From: Roridomyces roridus | Lineage: Eukaryota; Basidiomycota; Agaricomycetes; Agaricales; Mycenaceae | NCBI GenBank assembly: GCA_029378245.1 | Contig: JARKIF010000010.1 | Coordinates: forward strand, 496,001-560,000 | DNA length: 64,000 bases | Reading direction: 5' to 3' | Part shown: one piece after another, positions 34,962 through 45,936 of the stretch | How positions within the stretch are numbered: the first letter of the stretch is position 1 | Layout of the letters: each line of letters starts with the position of its first letter | Notes under the pieces: model-generated | What the model was told of the DNA's origin: nothing | What the model saw: only the letters and a program-made list of their open reading frames with translations | Databases searched by the model: none | Translations under genes and position numbers: made by a program

Positions 34962-35400
34962 TGGAGGCGCACTGTTGGGGTTGAAGGTGGCTTTCGAGGG
35001 CATTTATACATATTTTTGAACCGGATGGAGATGCATCGATGTTCTCGAAAAAAGGTACGTGCAATATGTCGCCTGTCGACGCTGTACCTGGCGTACGTGG
35101 GAGGGCGATTGTACGTTGTCCATGCAAGAGGTGAGCGATTTCTTTCTTCTGAACAGAGAGTCACCTTTTGACAGGACCCTCAAACGCAGACAGCTGAGAG
35201 CCATCGGGACTGTTCATGCGGCTCATTTGCGACTCATTGGTTGATTTCTTGTCCGAGGGTCTGCGGATTCCAGGATTTTACTCGCTCCATGTTCGGATAT
35301 GCTGAAGCCGCAGCCTGAGTGAGTTTTATAAAAATTTACAGGGCATTCAACTGGCCTATTCACTTTTCGAACCATTCGAAGCCGAAATGATGTATCCACA
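34962..35400. other. intergenic, no gene seen
   Basis: No supported coding frame. ACA at 35398-35400 is the left target duplication of the MITE that follows. Confidence 0.4.
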
Positions 35401-37059
35401 CACGGCGGATAATCAGTTGTCACTTTTCATTTTGGTGCAACTGTCACTTTTTTTCCAGCACTTGTCATGTTGCACTCTCCTTTGTCGTTCCTTTATTCTA
35501 AAAATAGCACAAAGGATTGACAAGGGGATGTGTCCCTTTCTTCGAGGCTGAAAAAAGTGACAGATGCACCACAAAGAAAAAGTGACAACTCTTTATCCCC
35601 AGTGAAAACCCGGTATCAGGAAATATCGCCGGGCATCAGGAAGTATAGGCCGAGCTCGTCCTGTATCGTTTCGGTATTTTTGGATTAGAAAAGTATCGCC
35701 TGGGCTCGTGTGTGCTTGTCTGCATTTTGGAGATAGCTACTAGTATGTGTAGAGAAAATGGATCTGCTGGGCTCGTCGACCGAGTCATATCAAGTCCCCG
35801 GAAGCGAGCGGAGTTTGAAAGACTTCCTGGCTCCACACCACCACCATATGCATTCCCCGCCTCTCCTCCCTCCTCCTCGCAGCCCTCCACTACGCGGGTT
35901 CCGCGCCTAACACCCTACCGCCTCTCGCCTACCACCAACCTCGCTGTCATCGTGGCCAAGCTCGAAGAAGAGGGGGTCGCCTTTCCACACCACACCGTCA
36001 TCTCATCGCGACGGGTTGCTTGAAGAGAGCAGAGGGAATCAGTACGCGATCTTCCCCTTCTGTCCAGTATTCCTCTGATAGTCCCATCGACGATAGGCAG
36101 TGACGTCTACTGTCCACGCAGTTGGCTCAAGAAGGGTACGTTCTTTCACATTGTCAGTATCTTACGCTGCGTTGCAGGCTACCCGCTGTTGTGTGTCGTT
36201 CCTTCCTTTCTCCTTTCTTCCTTCCTCGCTTTCCACTCCTTTCCGTTGTACACGCCATCATCTCGACCGTCGCCTGGACTCCACTGGACGGACGACCCAG
36301 TCCCTGACCTCATTCCCGCTGCTGTTGCCGACAAGCCCACCACCTTCATCAAGCTCTCAGTTCCGTTAGCTCCCACCTCCGATTGCCGTGCAAGATCCCA
36401 TCCAAGTTGCCTCAGTCGTCTCCGTGGCCTCGGGTGCGTCGCTGAGCTAAACGGCTCTTCCCAATCCTTTCCTACGCGTACTGACTACTCCAAGCCATGT
36501 AGAAACACGACGACGCCGACTCACTGTGCCTGGTACGTCCTCACTTGGTAGTGCATCGGTCTTTACTCACACGCCTCTCAGGTGTCTCCCTTCCGTTGCA
36601 CAACCTTCTGCGTCCGGCGTAACGGGCGAGAGCGACGTGCGGCTGCCATGTCATGCTATTCTCCACTCTCGATCTCGCAACACCACGCCTAGCGACCGCT
36701 CGACATCTTCACCTACCTAGATGGGATGGAGTATAGCTTGGTGAGCGTGCGTCGTGCGGACGGCGGGCGCTGCTGGGTAGTGCGGGCGGGCCCGTAGGTA
36801 GCTGAATATATGGTATCTAGAGAATATATACACTTTTATCCCATCCAATCCTGCATGATACCAGACGATACCAACGGAAAGAACACATCATTTCTTACCC
36901 ATTAGTGCATCCTGTGGCATCCTGTGGTATCGTCCGGTATCGAGCTGTATAAATTTGGGCAATTGTACAAGTACGAGACCACGCGAGCCCTGCCGATACC
37001 ACACGAGCATTTCGTGAGCCCTGGCGAGACCTGGTTTTCACTGGGCTTTATCCGCCGTG
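35401..37059. mobile_element. CACTA-like MITE, split by a later insertion
   Basis: Without the inserted element it is about 204 bp: 35401-35597 plus 37053-37059. The left arm CACGGCGGATAATCAGTTG and, on the other side of the insertion, the complement of AACTCTTTATC + CGCCGTG match over some 60 bp, including a doubled TGTCACTTTT motif. ACA flanks both ends (35398-35400, 37060-37062). A CAC start and 3-bp target duplication fit the CACTA superfamily. Confidence 0.8.
35598..37045. mobile_element. 1.45-kb terminal-inverted-repeat element, copy 2
   Basis: Same ends as copy 1 (CCCAGTGAAAACCCGGTATC and its near complement) and colinear with 29969-31448, with indels. It is flanked by CTTTATC (35591-35597 and 37046-37052), extendable to 8 bp (CTTTATCC) if the first C is counted as target. 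It lies inside the right terminal repeat of a MITE. No transposase. Confidence 0.9.
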
Positions 37060-37062
37060 ACA

Positions 37063-37335
37063 AGGAGTCAGAGTCTGTCAGACGGACTTTTCACAGAAGC
37101 TCGGCAGAGGCACAGCCGAATTCCAGGCAACCTCAGAGAAGAATCGGCGCATGTTCCAGGCGATTCTACCCGTAAGCTGCAAGATCGGCATTCATATGTT
37201 ACTCACGATCAACAACGGCTATTTTCGGATTCACTCCGATCAGATGTGATTCTGTCATTCTGATCCCACGTGGCAGTGCCAGGAGTTTCTTTGACCGCAA
37301 ATCTCACCTCTTTCCGCCCATATACCCTTGCGCTC
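37063..37335. other. 5' flank of the tubulin gene
   Basis: Short intergenic stretch between the MITE and the next start codon. No separate gene was seen. Confidence 0.4.
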
Positions 37336-39842
37336 ATGGGCTCTCGCGAAATCATCAATCTACAGGTGAATTACATGTTCCCGATAGTACATCCGCGTCC
37401 AAATAACCGCATACGCGCAGGTTGGGCAGGCAAGTGGCGCGATCAGAGATACGGCTTCAATCTGACTGGCCATGGGGTCGCAGGCCGGAAATCAAGTCGG
37501 GGAGAGTTTCTGGAGGGACGTGCTTGCGGAACACGGTCTTGATCAAACGGGGGTCAGTGCGCATGCTTGACCGAGGTGTGAATGAGTGAGGCTAATTTAG
37601 CCTCTAGATCTACCATGGCTCGGATCCAGTGCAACTGCAGCGCGTGAACGCGGTCCTTTCAAGGATTTGTTCTTCCTTTTCTGAATTCGATTAGATCGGT
37701 GTTTATTTTTCAGAGGTCAATTCGGGCTCGCAGACGAAATACGTCCCGCGGTCGCTTCAGATTGACCTCGAGGCCGGGGTGTGCGACCGGGTGCGTATTA
37801 GGGCCACTCGACGAAGTGAAACTGATATTCTTTCAGGTCAGAAATGGTCCCATGGGCGCACTGTTCAATCCCGAGACGTACCTACATGGAGAATCCGGCG
37901 CGGGAAATAACTGGGCAAAAGGATTTTATACTGAAGGCAAGCCAGACGTCTTTTTCCTTCATTTTTCCAACCAGATATCCAGGCGCCGAGCTCATCGACT
38001 CAATATCGGTGATTCGTCACATCCTTGTGGTACCGGGCCGTGCTTACATTTCACAGGAAGTGATAAGGAAGCAGGCCGAGCAATGTGACGTTTTACAGGG
38101 CTTCCAAATCATGCATAGCATCGGTGGCGGAACAGGCTCTGGATTGGGTTGCCTTTTACTATCTAAGATGAGAGAGGACTACCCCGACCGTATGTTGTCC
38201 ACCTTCTCAATTCTACCGTCGCCCAAGGTGAGGTACTTGCTACTCTGTGCGTTGTCACTCATCCAAATTCTTCAGGTTTCCGAAACGGTGGTTGAAGTGA
38301 GCAACGGAAACGAAACGTCAAGTAATTGCATACTGACACACTGAAGCCGTACAACTGCATGCTTTCGGTGCACCAACTTGTTGACAACGGTGACTTGACT
38401 GTATGCATAGACAACGAAGCCCTGTTAGTCGCCGTCCTTTTCGTATCATCCCTTGCTGATTATACTGCTCTCTAGATACGACATCAGCGTTCGGGCTTTG
38501 AAAGTCGCGAGTCCCAACTTTACAGACTTGAACGGGGTAAACATAATTTCCGTCCACAAGTTCATTCTGAATGAATTGCGTCTACAGCTAATCTCGAAAG
38601 TCATGTGTGGAGTTAGCACCAGTCTGAGGTTCCCGGGTCAACTCAATGGGTTCTCATCCCTTTCCTCTCCTACGCATTCTTCTGATGACTAAATATGACC
38701 AGCGACCTCCGGAAACTTGGGATGAATCTTATTCCGTTCCCTCGTGTGCGTATATGCATGACTACATACACTTCCGGTCTGACGAATAATTATCGTCGCA
38801 GCTGCACTTTCTCATGCCTAGCTACGCGCCGATTGCGGATTCAAAGTCTCAATCCTATCAGGGGACGTCGGTACCCGAGCTCGTTCAAGCGTGTGTTGTT
38901 TTTCGCATGTTGAAATCAGAGAAACTCAACCAGTTGAAAGGCTCTTTGATCGGAGGAATCTCCTGGTTGCTTGTGATCCTCGTTACGGGTGCGGGCATTT
39001 ATTTTTTGTGTTGTGTTTTCAAGTACGTTGACAATGCAAATATTCTAGCCGCTACTTGACGGCTGCTACTATCTTCCGAGGCGACATCTCATCTAGAGAA
39101 GTCAGTACTTATTCGACCGACCTTTGATTATGCTTATGCTCATCATAAATCTAGGCTGAAGTGAGTTGCCTTTTGTCTTGCCAAACTCACAGCGGTGTGA
39201 ACAGGCGCTTTTAGGTTGCTGTACAAGATCTGCAAACGCGGAATTCGAACCAATTTGTCGAGTGAGAAGTTCTCGTTTTGTGATATTCAACAAGTTGGTA
39301 AATCAAGCGCAGATGGATCCCGGACAATGTGTCGGTAACGTTGGTGTCGGTGCCGCCTGTTGGGCAGAAGCAGGCTGCCGTGGCGCTGTCGAATTCGACG
39401 TCGATCCAGGAATTATTCCAGCGAAATCATGAGGCGGCAAGTACCCAATGAATTTTCAACACCGACTTGACATCGTTTTTAGTTTGCCGCCATGTACAAA
39501 CGAGGAGCGTTCTTGCATTGGTGGGTTCTCTTGCGCTTGCTCTTCTTCATTGTTCTCAGTCAGCGTACTTACTTACTTAGGTATACCGGCGAGGGTATGG
39601 ATGTTATGGAGTTCTCTGAAGCCGAGAGCAATTCGCAGGATTTGATGTGCGTTTTCTTTCGCTCGACATCAAGTACAACTTTCTGACGAGATTTTGTAGT
39701 GCGGAATATCAGCAGGTTTGTTCAAAATCTTCCCAACATATTCTCTTAACATGTTCTGTAGTATCAAGAGGCGCGGGTTGGATCAGAGGATGAGGATTAT
39801 TACGAAGAGGAGGAGGCTCGTTCCGAGGCTTTTTCTGACTAA
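37336..39842 (+). CDS. divergent beta-tubulin paralogue
   Basis: Twenty-three exons, 454 residues: 37336-37365, 37421-37429, 37484-37552, 37608-37652, 37716-37790, 37837-37936, 37983-38008, 38057-38227, 38276-38296, 38347-38423, 38476-38536, 38588-38649, 38703-38745, 38802-38892, 38934-38988, 39049-39100, 39155-39160, 39215-39261, 39313-39436, 39483-39520, 39581-39646, 39700-39715, 39762-39842. It has the GTP-binding loop [39 protein letters not shown] and an acidic Glu/Asp-rich tail. The start reads MGSREI instead of MREI. By eye, the positions equivalent to Glu198 and Phe/Tyr200 are Leu and Val (DLTVCID). Three introns use GC donors (37430, 37937, 39437) and one exon is 6 nt. No stop or frameshift, so it is probably expressed. 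The acceptor at 37715 is the least certain join. Confidence 0.88.
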
Positions 39843-40281
39843 TATGCAGTTGACAACGGGGTATCTAAATTAGGCCGGATGCCGGATGCAATCTAGAACG
39901 TTGATGGGTGCCAAAGTAACACGACTGTTCCACTGCCAAGTTTCGATGAGCTGGTCTCTACGTCGTCGTCGTCCATGTCCTCCCACAACAAGTCGCATCT
40001 GAGGATAACAGTCTTTGATGACCATGGCTTTCCTGCTCTCCAGGTGTGTGTTGCTCTTATTCTGCCTGCCCCTGAGAGCCCACATTTTTCTCTCAAGACT
40101 CCTCAGTCGTTGTGGCCGCGCGATGTGGGGGACGACGACAACCTCTCTTCGTATCTTCGTTTGACTCCAGGTGCCACCGAGAGGTTTATTCACCCCGAGT
40201 GAGTCGACCAAGTTGTATTTAATCTAGGCTCACATGTAATCCAGACGAACCCCGACGACTGGCAATACGTTCGGTCTCCCC

Positions 40282-41778
40282 ATGTCCCCACTATCTGGTA
40301 CTTCTCGGAATGCAGCCGAAAGCGAAACCAACAGCCCCCTCGCAAAACACAAACGCCGTATACGGCGGTATCACTCAGCTGAAGTGCACCTAGCCCAAAT
40401 CCCCAACCCACCACTACTGTTGCCAGCCCAGCTGCTGGCGCAATCTATCAACTTTGCTTCAAGGTGTCTAGCTGTACAAGTGGCTAATGCGCGGCTGTAT
40501 GCGAGGGCAGTGCGGCTTTCGGGGAGGCGGGATGGTAGCAGGTGGATGGCGGAGCATCAGCTTGCGGCGTTGGAGGCGCTGCAGGTGAAGCTTTCGTTGG
40601 AGTGGCGGAAGACGGATGGACACGGTGATAGGACGCAGAGGGACTCTCGCCGTCGACGGTGTGAAACCAATCTCGTGCGATTTCTTGGGGTTCAGCGGGG
40701 CTCGGAAGTGCCCATTTTCACACGAGCTAGAAGGCAGGGTCATCGTATTCACGACACTGCGAAGGATCCGCAGCGGAGGTGTATGACGGTCGGTTCGCCG
40801 ATGAGGTTGCAGACGGATGCGATGCCTGCGCCAGCGACCGAGCGTGCACTGTGGTCTTGGGAGACAAGGGTCCGCGCCGTGCGCTTGTATCCTGCTCCCA
40901 AACCCCCCGTGCCACCATTAGATGGTATCAGGATGGAAACACCGACTTCCGTCTCCGTCTCCACACCGACAAGCGCCAGTTACAGCTTTAATGAGCCGCA
41001 GACGCCGTTGACGGATCTCGAAGATGAAGAGGAGGACTATTTTGAATACGAAGACTATCCCGTCTTCGCTTCCGATTCAGTCCATTCGTATCCCCTCCCT
41101 CGACGCCCAGAGAAGGTGCCGCCAGCTTCCAAGCCTCCACCACGACCCCTACCTCGCCCTCCGCTAGTGACGGATTTCCCCCCGGATGCAAGCTATGCAT
41201 GGCTAACAGATGCCTCAACCTGGGCGACTTCATCAGGCTGGCACGGTGATGGTTGGGAGGTCACATCCGCGTCCACATCCTCCTCAGCCTCCTCCACCGT
41301 GTCACCGACCTCAGCCTCAGCTTTTCCCCCAGCCACACCCTCTTCGGCGCGTTCATCCGTTTCGAGCGCCCCTTCGTCTGTCTCGGTGCTGACCCCGATG
41401 ACGCCCTCGCCATCGCGTTCGCGAACTCTGCCTCCTGCACCCAGTAATAATCGATTTTGGACCCGGGAGCGGCATAGGCAGCTCCCGTCTTTGCGGCCTA
41501 TTGACGAGTCGCGCGATGCGAATGCGTATGCTGTTAGAAAGCTGCCTGTGCCACCGGTTTCTGTTCCTCCTCCAGCACCCCCGCAGCAGGAGCACCCGCA
41601 GCAGCAAAAGAAAGGCCGACAGTTCTTTGCTGGGCTCATGCGTCGGAAGCAGAGTACTAACTCTGATGCGATTGTGGAGTCAGCGGAGGATCACAAGCTG
41701 AGGAAGCAGGGTAGTTTGAGGAGCATTCGAAGTGCGAGGAATGCGAAGAGTGGTTCGTTTATTAGCATGGATGACTAG
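40282..41778 (+). CDS. Ser/Pro-rich hypothetical protein, 498 aa
   Basis: One open frame from the Met at 40282 to the stop at 41776-41778. The N-terminal third is basic with a helical stretch (SINFASRCLAVQVANARLYARA), the middle has acidic EDEEEDYFEYEDY near residue 255, and the rest is low in complexity: Pro-rich, then Ser/Thr/Ala-rich, ending with a basic KKGRQFFAGLMRRKQS and a Ser/Arg tail. No known domain. Given how intron-rich the neighbours are, residues about 110-190 (Arg-rich) may really contain an unspliced intron, so exact structure is uncertain. Confidence 0.6.
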   Translation: MSPLSGTSRNAAESETNSPLAKHKRRIRRYHSAEVHLAQIPNPPLLLPAQLLAQSINFASRCLAVQVANARLYARAVRLSGRRDGSRWMAEHQLAALEALQVKLSLEWRKTDGHGDRTQRDSRRRRCETNLVRFLGVQRGSEVPIFTRARRQGHRIHDTAKDPQRRCMTVGSPMRLQTDAMPAPATERALWSWETRVRAVRLYPAPKPPVPPLDGIRMETPTSVSVSTPTSASYSFNEPQTPLTDLEDEEEDYFEYEDYPVFASDSVHSYPLPRRPEKVPPASKPPPRPLPRPPLVTDFPPDASYAWLTDASTWATSSGWHGDGWEVTSASTSSSASSTVSPTSASAFPPATPSSARSSVSSAPSSVSVLTPMTPSPSRSRTLPPAPSNNRFWTRERHRQLPSLRPIDESRDANAYAVRKLPVPPVSVPPPAPPQQEHPQQQKKGRQFFAGLMRRKQSTNSDAIVESAEDHKLRKQGSLRSIRSARNAKSGSFISMDD

Positions 41779-42357
41779 GTCGTCTGCAGACTTTCTTTCG
41801 TCTTTCCCTTTTGCATCTCATTATTATTTTGTATTGGTGTTATTAGGGTGTAATCCAAGCCTTTTGCTTAGCAGGGAGAGCATCTGACCGTAGTCCGGAA
41901 TTGTGTTCCTCTTTGATTCCTCCCACCATCTCGATTTGGATTCTTGCCAAAGGCTAAAGTTCTGAACCCGTCCGGCGATAGCCCCTCCCCCCCCCTCTCA
42001 GTCCTGAGCACATGGCCAACGTGGACTGTAGGGGTCATTAAACGCCGGACCGGCGAACATTGCGCGTCGTACAGTAAGCATTCATCTCGGAGAGTCGAGA
42101 CTGCCTTGAGCTGCGAGTTCTTCAACTCGGGGATCATCCTGGATCATCCAATTGATTCAGGCAATCCTTGAGGAAATTCTGGGGAGAGAAGTCAAGCACC
42201 TCACGAGATACATACGGGCCACCAGTGGTAGATGATCGCAAACGCTTGGACGTCGTGTGGCAACGGGAGGATCGAGTTACTCCTTACTGGGAATAGGGCG
42301 CCAACGAATAAACCTTTCCAGTCGCTCTTTCGTTTTCGTTCTATCCAGCACTGCGCT
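41779..42357. other. intergenic, no gene seen
   Basis: Noncoding by inspection; includes a C-rich run near 41988. It would contain the promoter of the next gene. Confidence 0.4.
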
Positions 42358-43995
42358 ATGGACACGGCGGTGCCACCTGTTACGACTTTGCATGACAGTC
42401 AAATCGTCGCTGTGAGTGTTTTCTACTCGTACGCATATTCTTTTGGCTCAGTCTTTGTCAGTATATACCTGGTAGGCTCCCTCATCTTCTTTTTCACGCC
42501 ACGAAGACGCTCATCGGGACGCGGCAGTCGCCTTTTTCGCTCTTCTGGTGAGTTTGTGGCATATCGTCTCAACCTTTGGCTCACCTAGTTCATGACGAGG
42601 TGTATGATACACTCTTGACCATGAGCCAGGAGGTACGCGTTTCCCTTGCTTTGCTTTACCCTGCTCACATGAGTACCACGAGCAGATCGAGTACATCTGG
42701 AAATCCAAAATGGGGCCAGTCAAGTGCCTGTATCTTTTTGCGCGTTATACGACGTTCGTGACGGCTTCGCTTGCTATGGGATGTACGTGCGAGTTGAGCT
42801 ATACTGCTTTCGTTGACATCTTTTCACCAGTACATTTCCAGTGGGGCAAGGACGCCGCTACGTGTCGGACGATTCTGCGCTTTACACGGAGTGAGTGCGA
42901 CCATCATTTGGGACGGCACCTCTAACTCGAAGTGTAGTGTTTACGGGCTTTGAAATCGGGGTTACTGAGAGTAAGTTCATGCCTTTCATGATGCCAACAT
43001 CTCATTCACCATGAGACAGTTATACTGTTAATCCGCACGTACGCTCTGTACAGCCGACCGAGGAAGATGCTCGTTTCTCTTGTCCTCTTGTGGATTGTGC
43101 GTCTCTCGCTTCTTGGGTCTGCTCGCCGACTCACATCTCCAGGTTATCGGGACCCTGAATATTTGGGGCATGATTGGATGGGCGCGGTCTCTGACAGTGA
43201 AATGTATGTTGTCCTTCCCCTCACATACAACTAACTCATCTGGCTCCACAGCTGAGCCCTTCACAAACTGCATCCTGGAAGACTCGAGTAATTATATATT
43301 GATATGCTATGGGGCGCGCCTGGTTGGAGAAACTAGTGAGTTTCTGCCTCTCGAACCTACTTCCCGCGTTGATGAAGGGCGTAGTCTTGGCTGCGTTGAC
43401 GTTGGCGAAATGTACGTTGTCGTCGTGGTCGCTGGCTTGCTCTCGGTCCTCATCTTATTTTTTTGCCCGACCAGATATACCTATATTAGGCGAGGGTAAC
43501 AACTCGAATTTGGTTGCTACTTTTTATCAAGATGGTGGGCGCACTCTTCTCTGTAGGCATGATTTTGACGCTGACGCGCGAAAAAAGGGATCCTGTGGTA
43601 CCTGGCGATGCTCTGTACGTGTCTACCTTGCAGCTGGCAAGCAAGCAAGAGGGACTGATCACCCAATACAATAAAGCGGTCCTAACCACCAACGTCGTGC
43701 TGCAAATTGCCGCTCGGGTACGTCGTGCTCTCCACCATCGTTCAAGTACATAGGCTGATGAGAATTCTTATTCCAGCCATCTCTCAAGTACCTCGCCGAC
43801 GCGTACGTTCTCCTTCTCTCTCTAGTCCCCTTTGCATCCAGGCTGATAAGTATATGCGTGCGCATTTCAAGACCGATGCGCGTCCTCCACGCCCTCCTTG
43901 CCTGTCGGTTAGTTCTGCATGTTAGGGTAACGGCGGATGAGGGGCCGTTGTATTATACGTGGCGTGACTCGGAGTCGACTCGGACTGTTATCTAG
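42358..43995 (+). CDS. DUF6533-like seven-helix membrane protein, paralogue 2
   Basis: Sixteen exons: 42358-42411, 42462-42471, 42528-42547, 42600-42632, 42686-42782, 42831-42890, 42938-42970, 43020-43096, 43143-43203, 43252-43335, 43385-43411, 43475-43534, 43588-43614, 43677-43717, 43777-43802, 43872-43995; 277 residues. It has VAFFALLVYDTLLTMSQE, then EYIWKSKMGPVKCLYLFARY, FTGFEIGVTEIILLIRTYAL, CYGARLVGET, LVATFYQDGILWYLAML and PMRVLHALLACRLVLHVR. Same family as the genes at 27821 and 51780. All introns are GT-AG; the last acceptor (AAG before ACCGATG) was picked by alignment to the paralogues. About seven membrane segments; role unknown, possibly sensory. Confidence 0.82.
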
Positions 43996-44257
43996 ATGTC
44001 CGGAGTGGGTGTATTTATTCGGTACTTATGGACAAGTTTGGACTGGCCGAGAGCAGTGGGATGTCGTGTATGAGCTGTGGATGACTTTCGAATCCTACAC
44101 TTCAGTCTTCATCTCTAACCATAACATATCAAGTAAAAAAAAACTCGCTCGCTCGCTAATACATAACATTGGTCGATAGGGTATTCGTATTCAGCGTTTC
44201 AGCAATCGTCATTGTCCCCTCCTGCACCGTCGGTTAATACGCCGGCCGCGACGCATG

Positions 44258-45344
44258 CTACCAAGTAGCGGAAGCAGCGGCAGTCCTAGCCCTTGCAGCC
44301 CTCGCCCTCGCAGCGCGAACCCGACCAACAACAGCAGCACCTGCACCCACGACGGCAAGGCCGGCAAAGAGCGCTATGACGGCGATGGCGACGGAGGAGG
44401 ATGTGCGTTGGGTGCCGACGGCTTGTGCGGCGTTGTCGGCGGAGGTGGAGCCCAGGGAGGTGCCGTTGCCTGCGGATTGGGAGCTGAGCACCGCGGATTG
44501 GGATTCGGTTGAGCTGGGGGTGAGGGTTTGACTCGGGCTGGGTGTTGGGTCGGAGCTGCTGGATGGTCCACTGGAGGAGAAGGGCGTTGTTGAGGCAGAA
44601 CTTCTTGATCTGTATAGCGGTCAATCGAATCGCGATCGGAAGGAAGGATAAGAAGCGGACGCACGTCGAAGAGTGCGTTTGCGAAACGGCAGACCAACTC
44701 GCAGTGGAGGTTTTAGTCAAAGACAAAGTGGGAGTCTGGCTGCTTGGGAGACTCCATAGGCAGTTCGAGTCTGCGCTGTCGTTGAGCACCACCAAGGCTG
44801 AAATGTAAGCAAACGTATGTACCTCCAGATTGGACCACCAGCGAGTTGGACGAGGCACTCGTTCCCGAGTCATCCGTGACCTGGATTTTAATCGAGGTGC
44901 CGGCGTTGACGTCCACATGCCATGCGTAAGAAGTGATTTGGGAAGATCCGAGAACTTCGATGGAAGAAGAATCATCTGCGTTAAGGACGCTTGAGGACAA
45001 GGTTCAGCACGAGATAAATATCATCTTCAAAGTAACAGACCTCTGAATACCAGTCAGTATTCAAGAGGATGTAACGCGGGCAATGTACGCACCAATGTGT
45101 ATGGTGCTTCGTTCTCCGCGTTAGAGAAAAGCCAGAAAAGTGCAAGGGAGTCACACACATTTGCCACCCTCCCATTTAATCACAAACGGTTCGCAGCTCG
45201 TAGGTGGATTGGAGCTGTCTCTGTGTGTGAGCCTAGCCAGGAACGCAGAGCAAAGTCGACGACGCACAAATCATCCACAGTTAACTTGGCAATAGAACTT
45301 GACGGGAGAAGAAAAGCAAAGGCGAGAAAAAACCAAAGGGCCAT
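44258..45344 (-). CDS. single-pass surface protein with Ser-rich stalk
   Basis: On the minus strand, Met at 45344 starts a signal peptide (MALWFFLAFAFLLPSSSIA). Following exons encode SCEPFVIKWEGGK, then SSIEVLGSSQITSYAWHVDV and GTSIKIQVTDDSGTSASSNS, a typical ectodomain of basidiomycete cell-surface proteins. The last exon (about 44611-44258) gives a Ser/Thr/Pro-rich stalk, a membrane helix (SVAIAVIALFAGLAVVGAG) and a short Arg/Ala-rich cytoplasmic tail. The layout resembles Wsc/Mid2-type wall sensors or similar stalked proteins, but the Cys-rich WSC domain is absent. The exon joins between 45250 and 45000 are not certain: two alternatives stay in frame only partly. Confidence 0.6.
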
Positions 45345-45936
45345 GACGGCAGGAGGAAGAAGAAGAGAGAAGGAGGACCGCTTGGCCTGGTAATAATAAT
45401 ATGATATGGAACGACGACGTTTCGGACTGCATTCGATTGGATTTTTGGTGTGATGAGAAGACGGCCGCTACCAAGATTGTCCGACGTCGGTTGACCACTT
45501 GCCATTTCAAACCAGTGGACAGCATTTGGACAGCTTTTCAATAAAATTGACCAGGGTACAATCGGCTTCAGGGAGGAGTTTTGAGAACGCGAGTTGTGTC
45601 AATACTCGGTGGTTTGTCTGGCTCGTCATGAAAGAGAGGAGTGATCAGGGATTTTGTTCGGCCATCAAAATGGATCGACAGGGCGGCAGGCACTTGGCAG
45701 GTTGACCAGCGGGCCGGAGCTCGCATGTTGTTCACGGCGTCCCAGGGCGTCCCACTCTACCCTTGCCCGACCACGGTTCCCTTTGAAGCTCTTCGCCTTC
45801 CTCTAGCACAATGAAAGAGAATAATTCGCCGACGCCCTGATTCTCTTGCAAGCCGGGATGAATTGCTCGACTCCTAGGCTCCTGTCAAGCTCTCAAGGAT
45901 GTTGAAGTGGTTGTCCCTGTTCCACTGCTCAGAGGG
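45345..45936. other. divergent promoter region, no gene seen
   Basis: Lies between the starts of the minus-strand surface protein and the + strand seven-helix protein, so it must hold both promoters. No coding frame was supported. Confidence 0.4.

Noticed and set aside
44258..44512. + strand Gly/Ala-rich ORF opposite the surface-protein gene
   Set aside because: It is the complement of the Ser-rich stalk and membrane helix, which form the more sensible protein.
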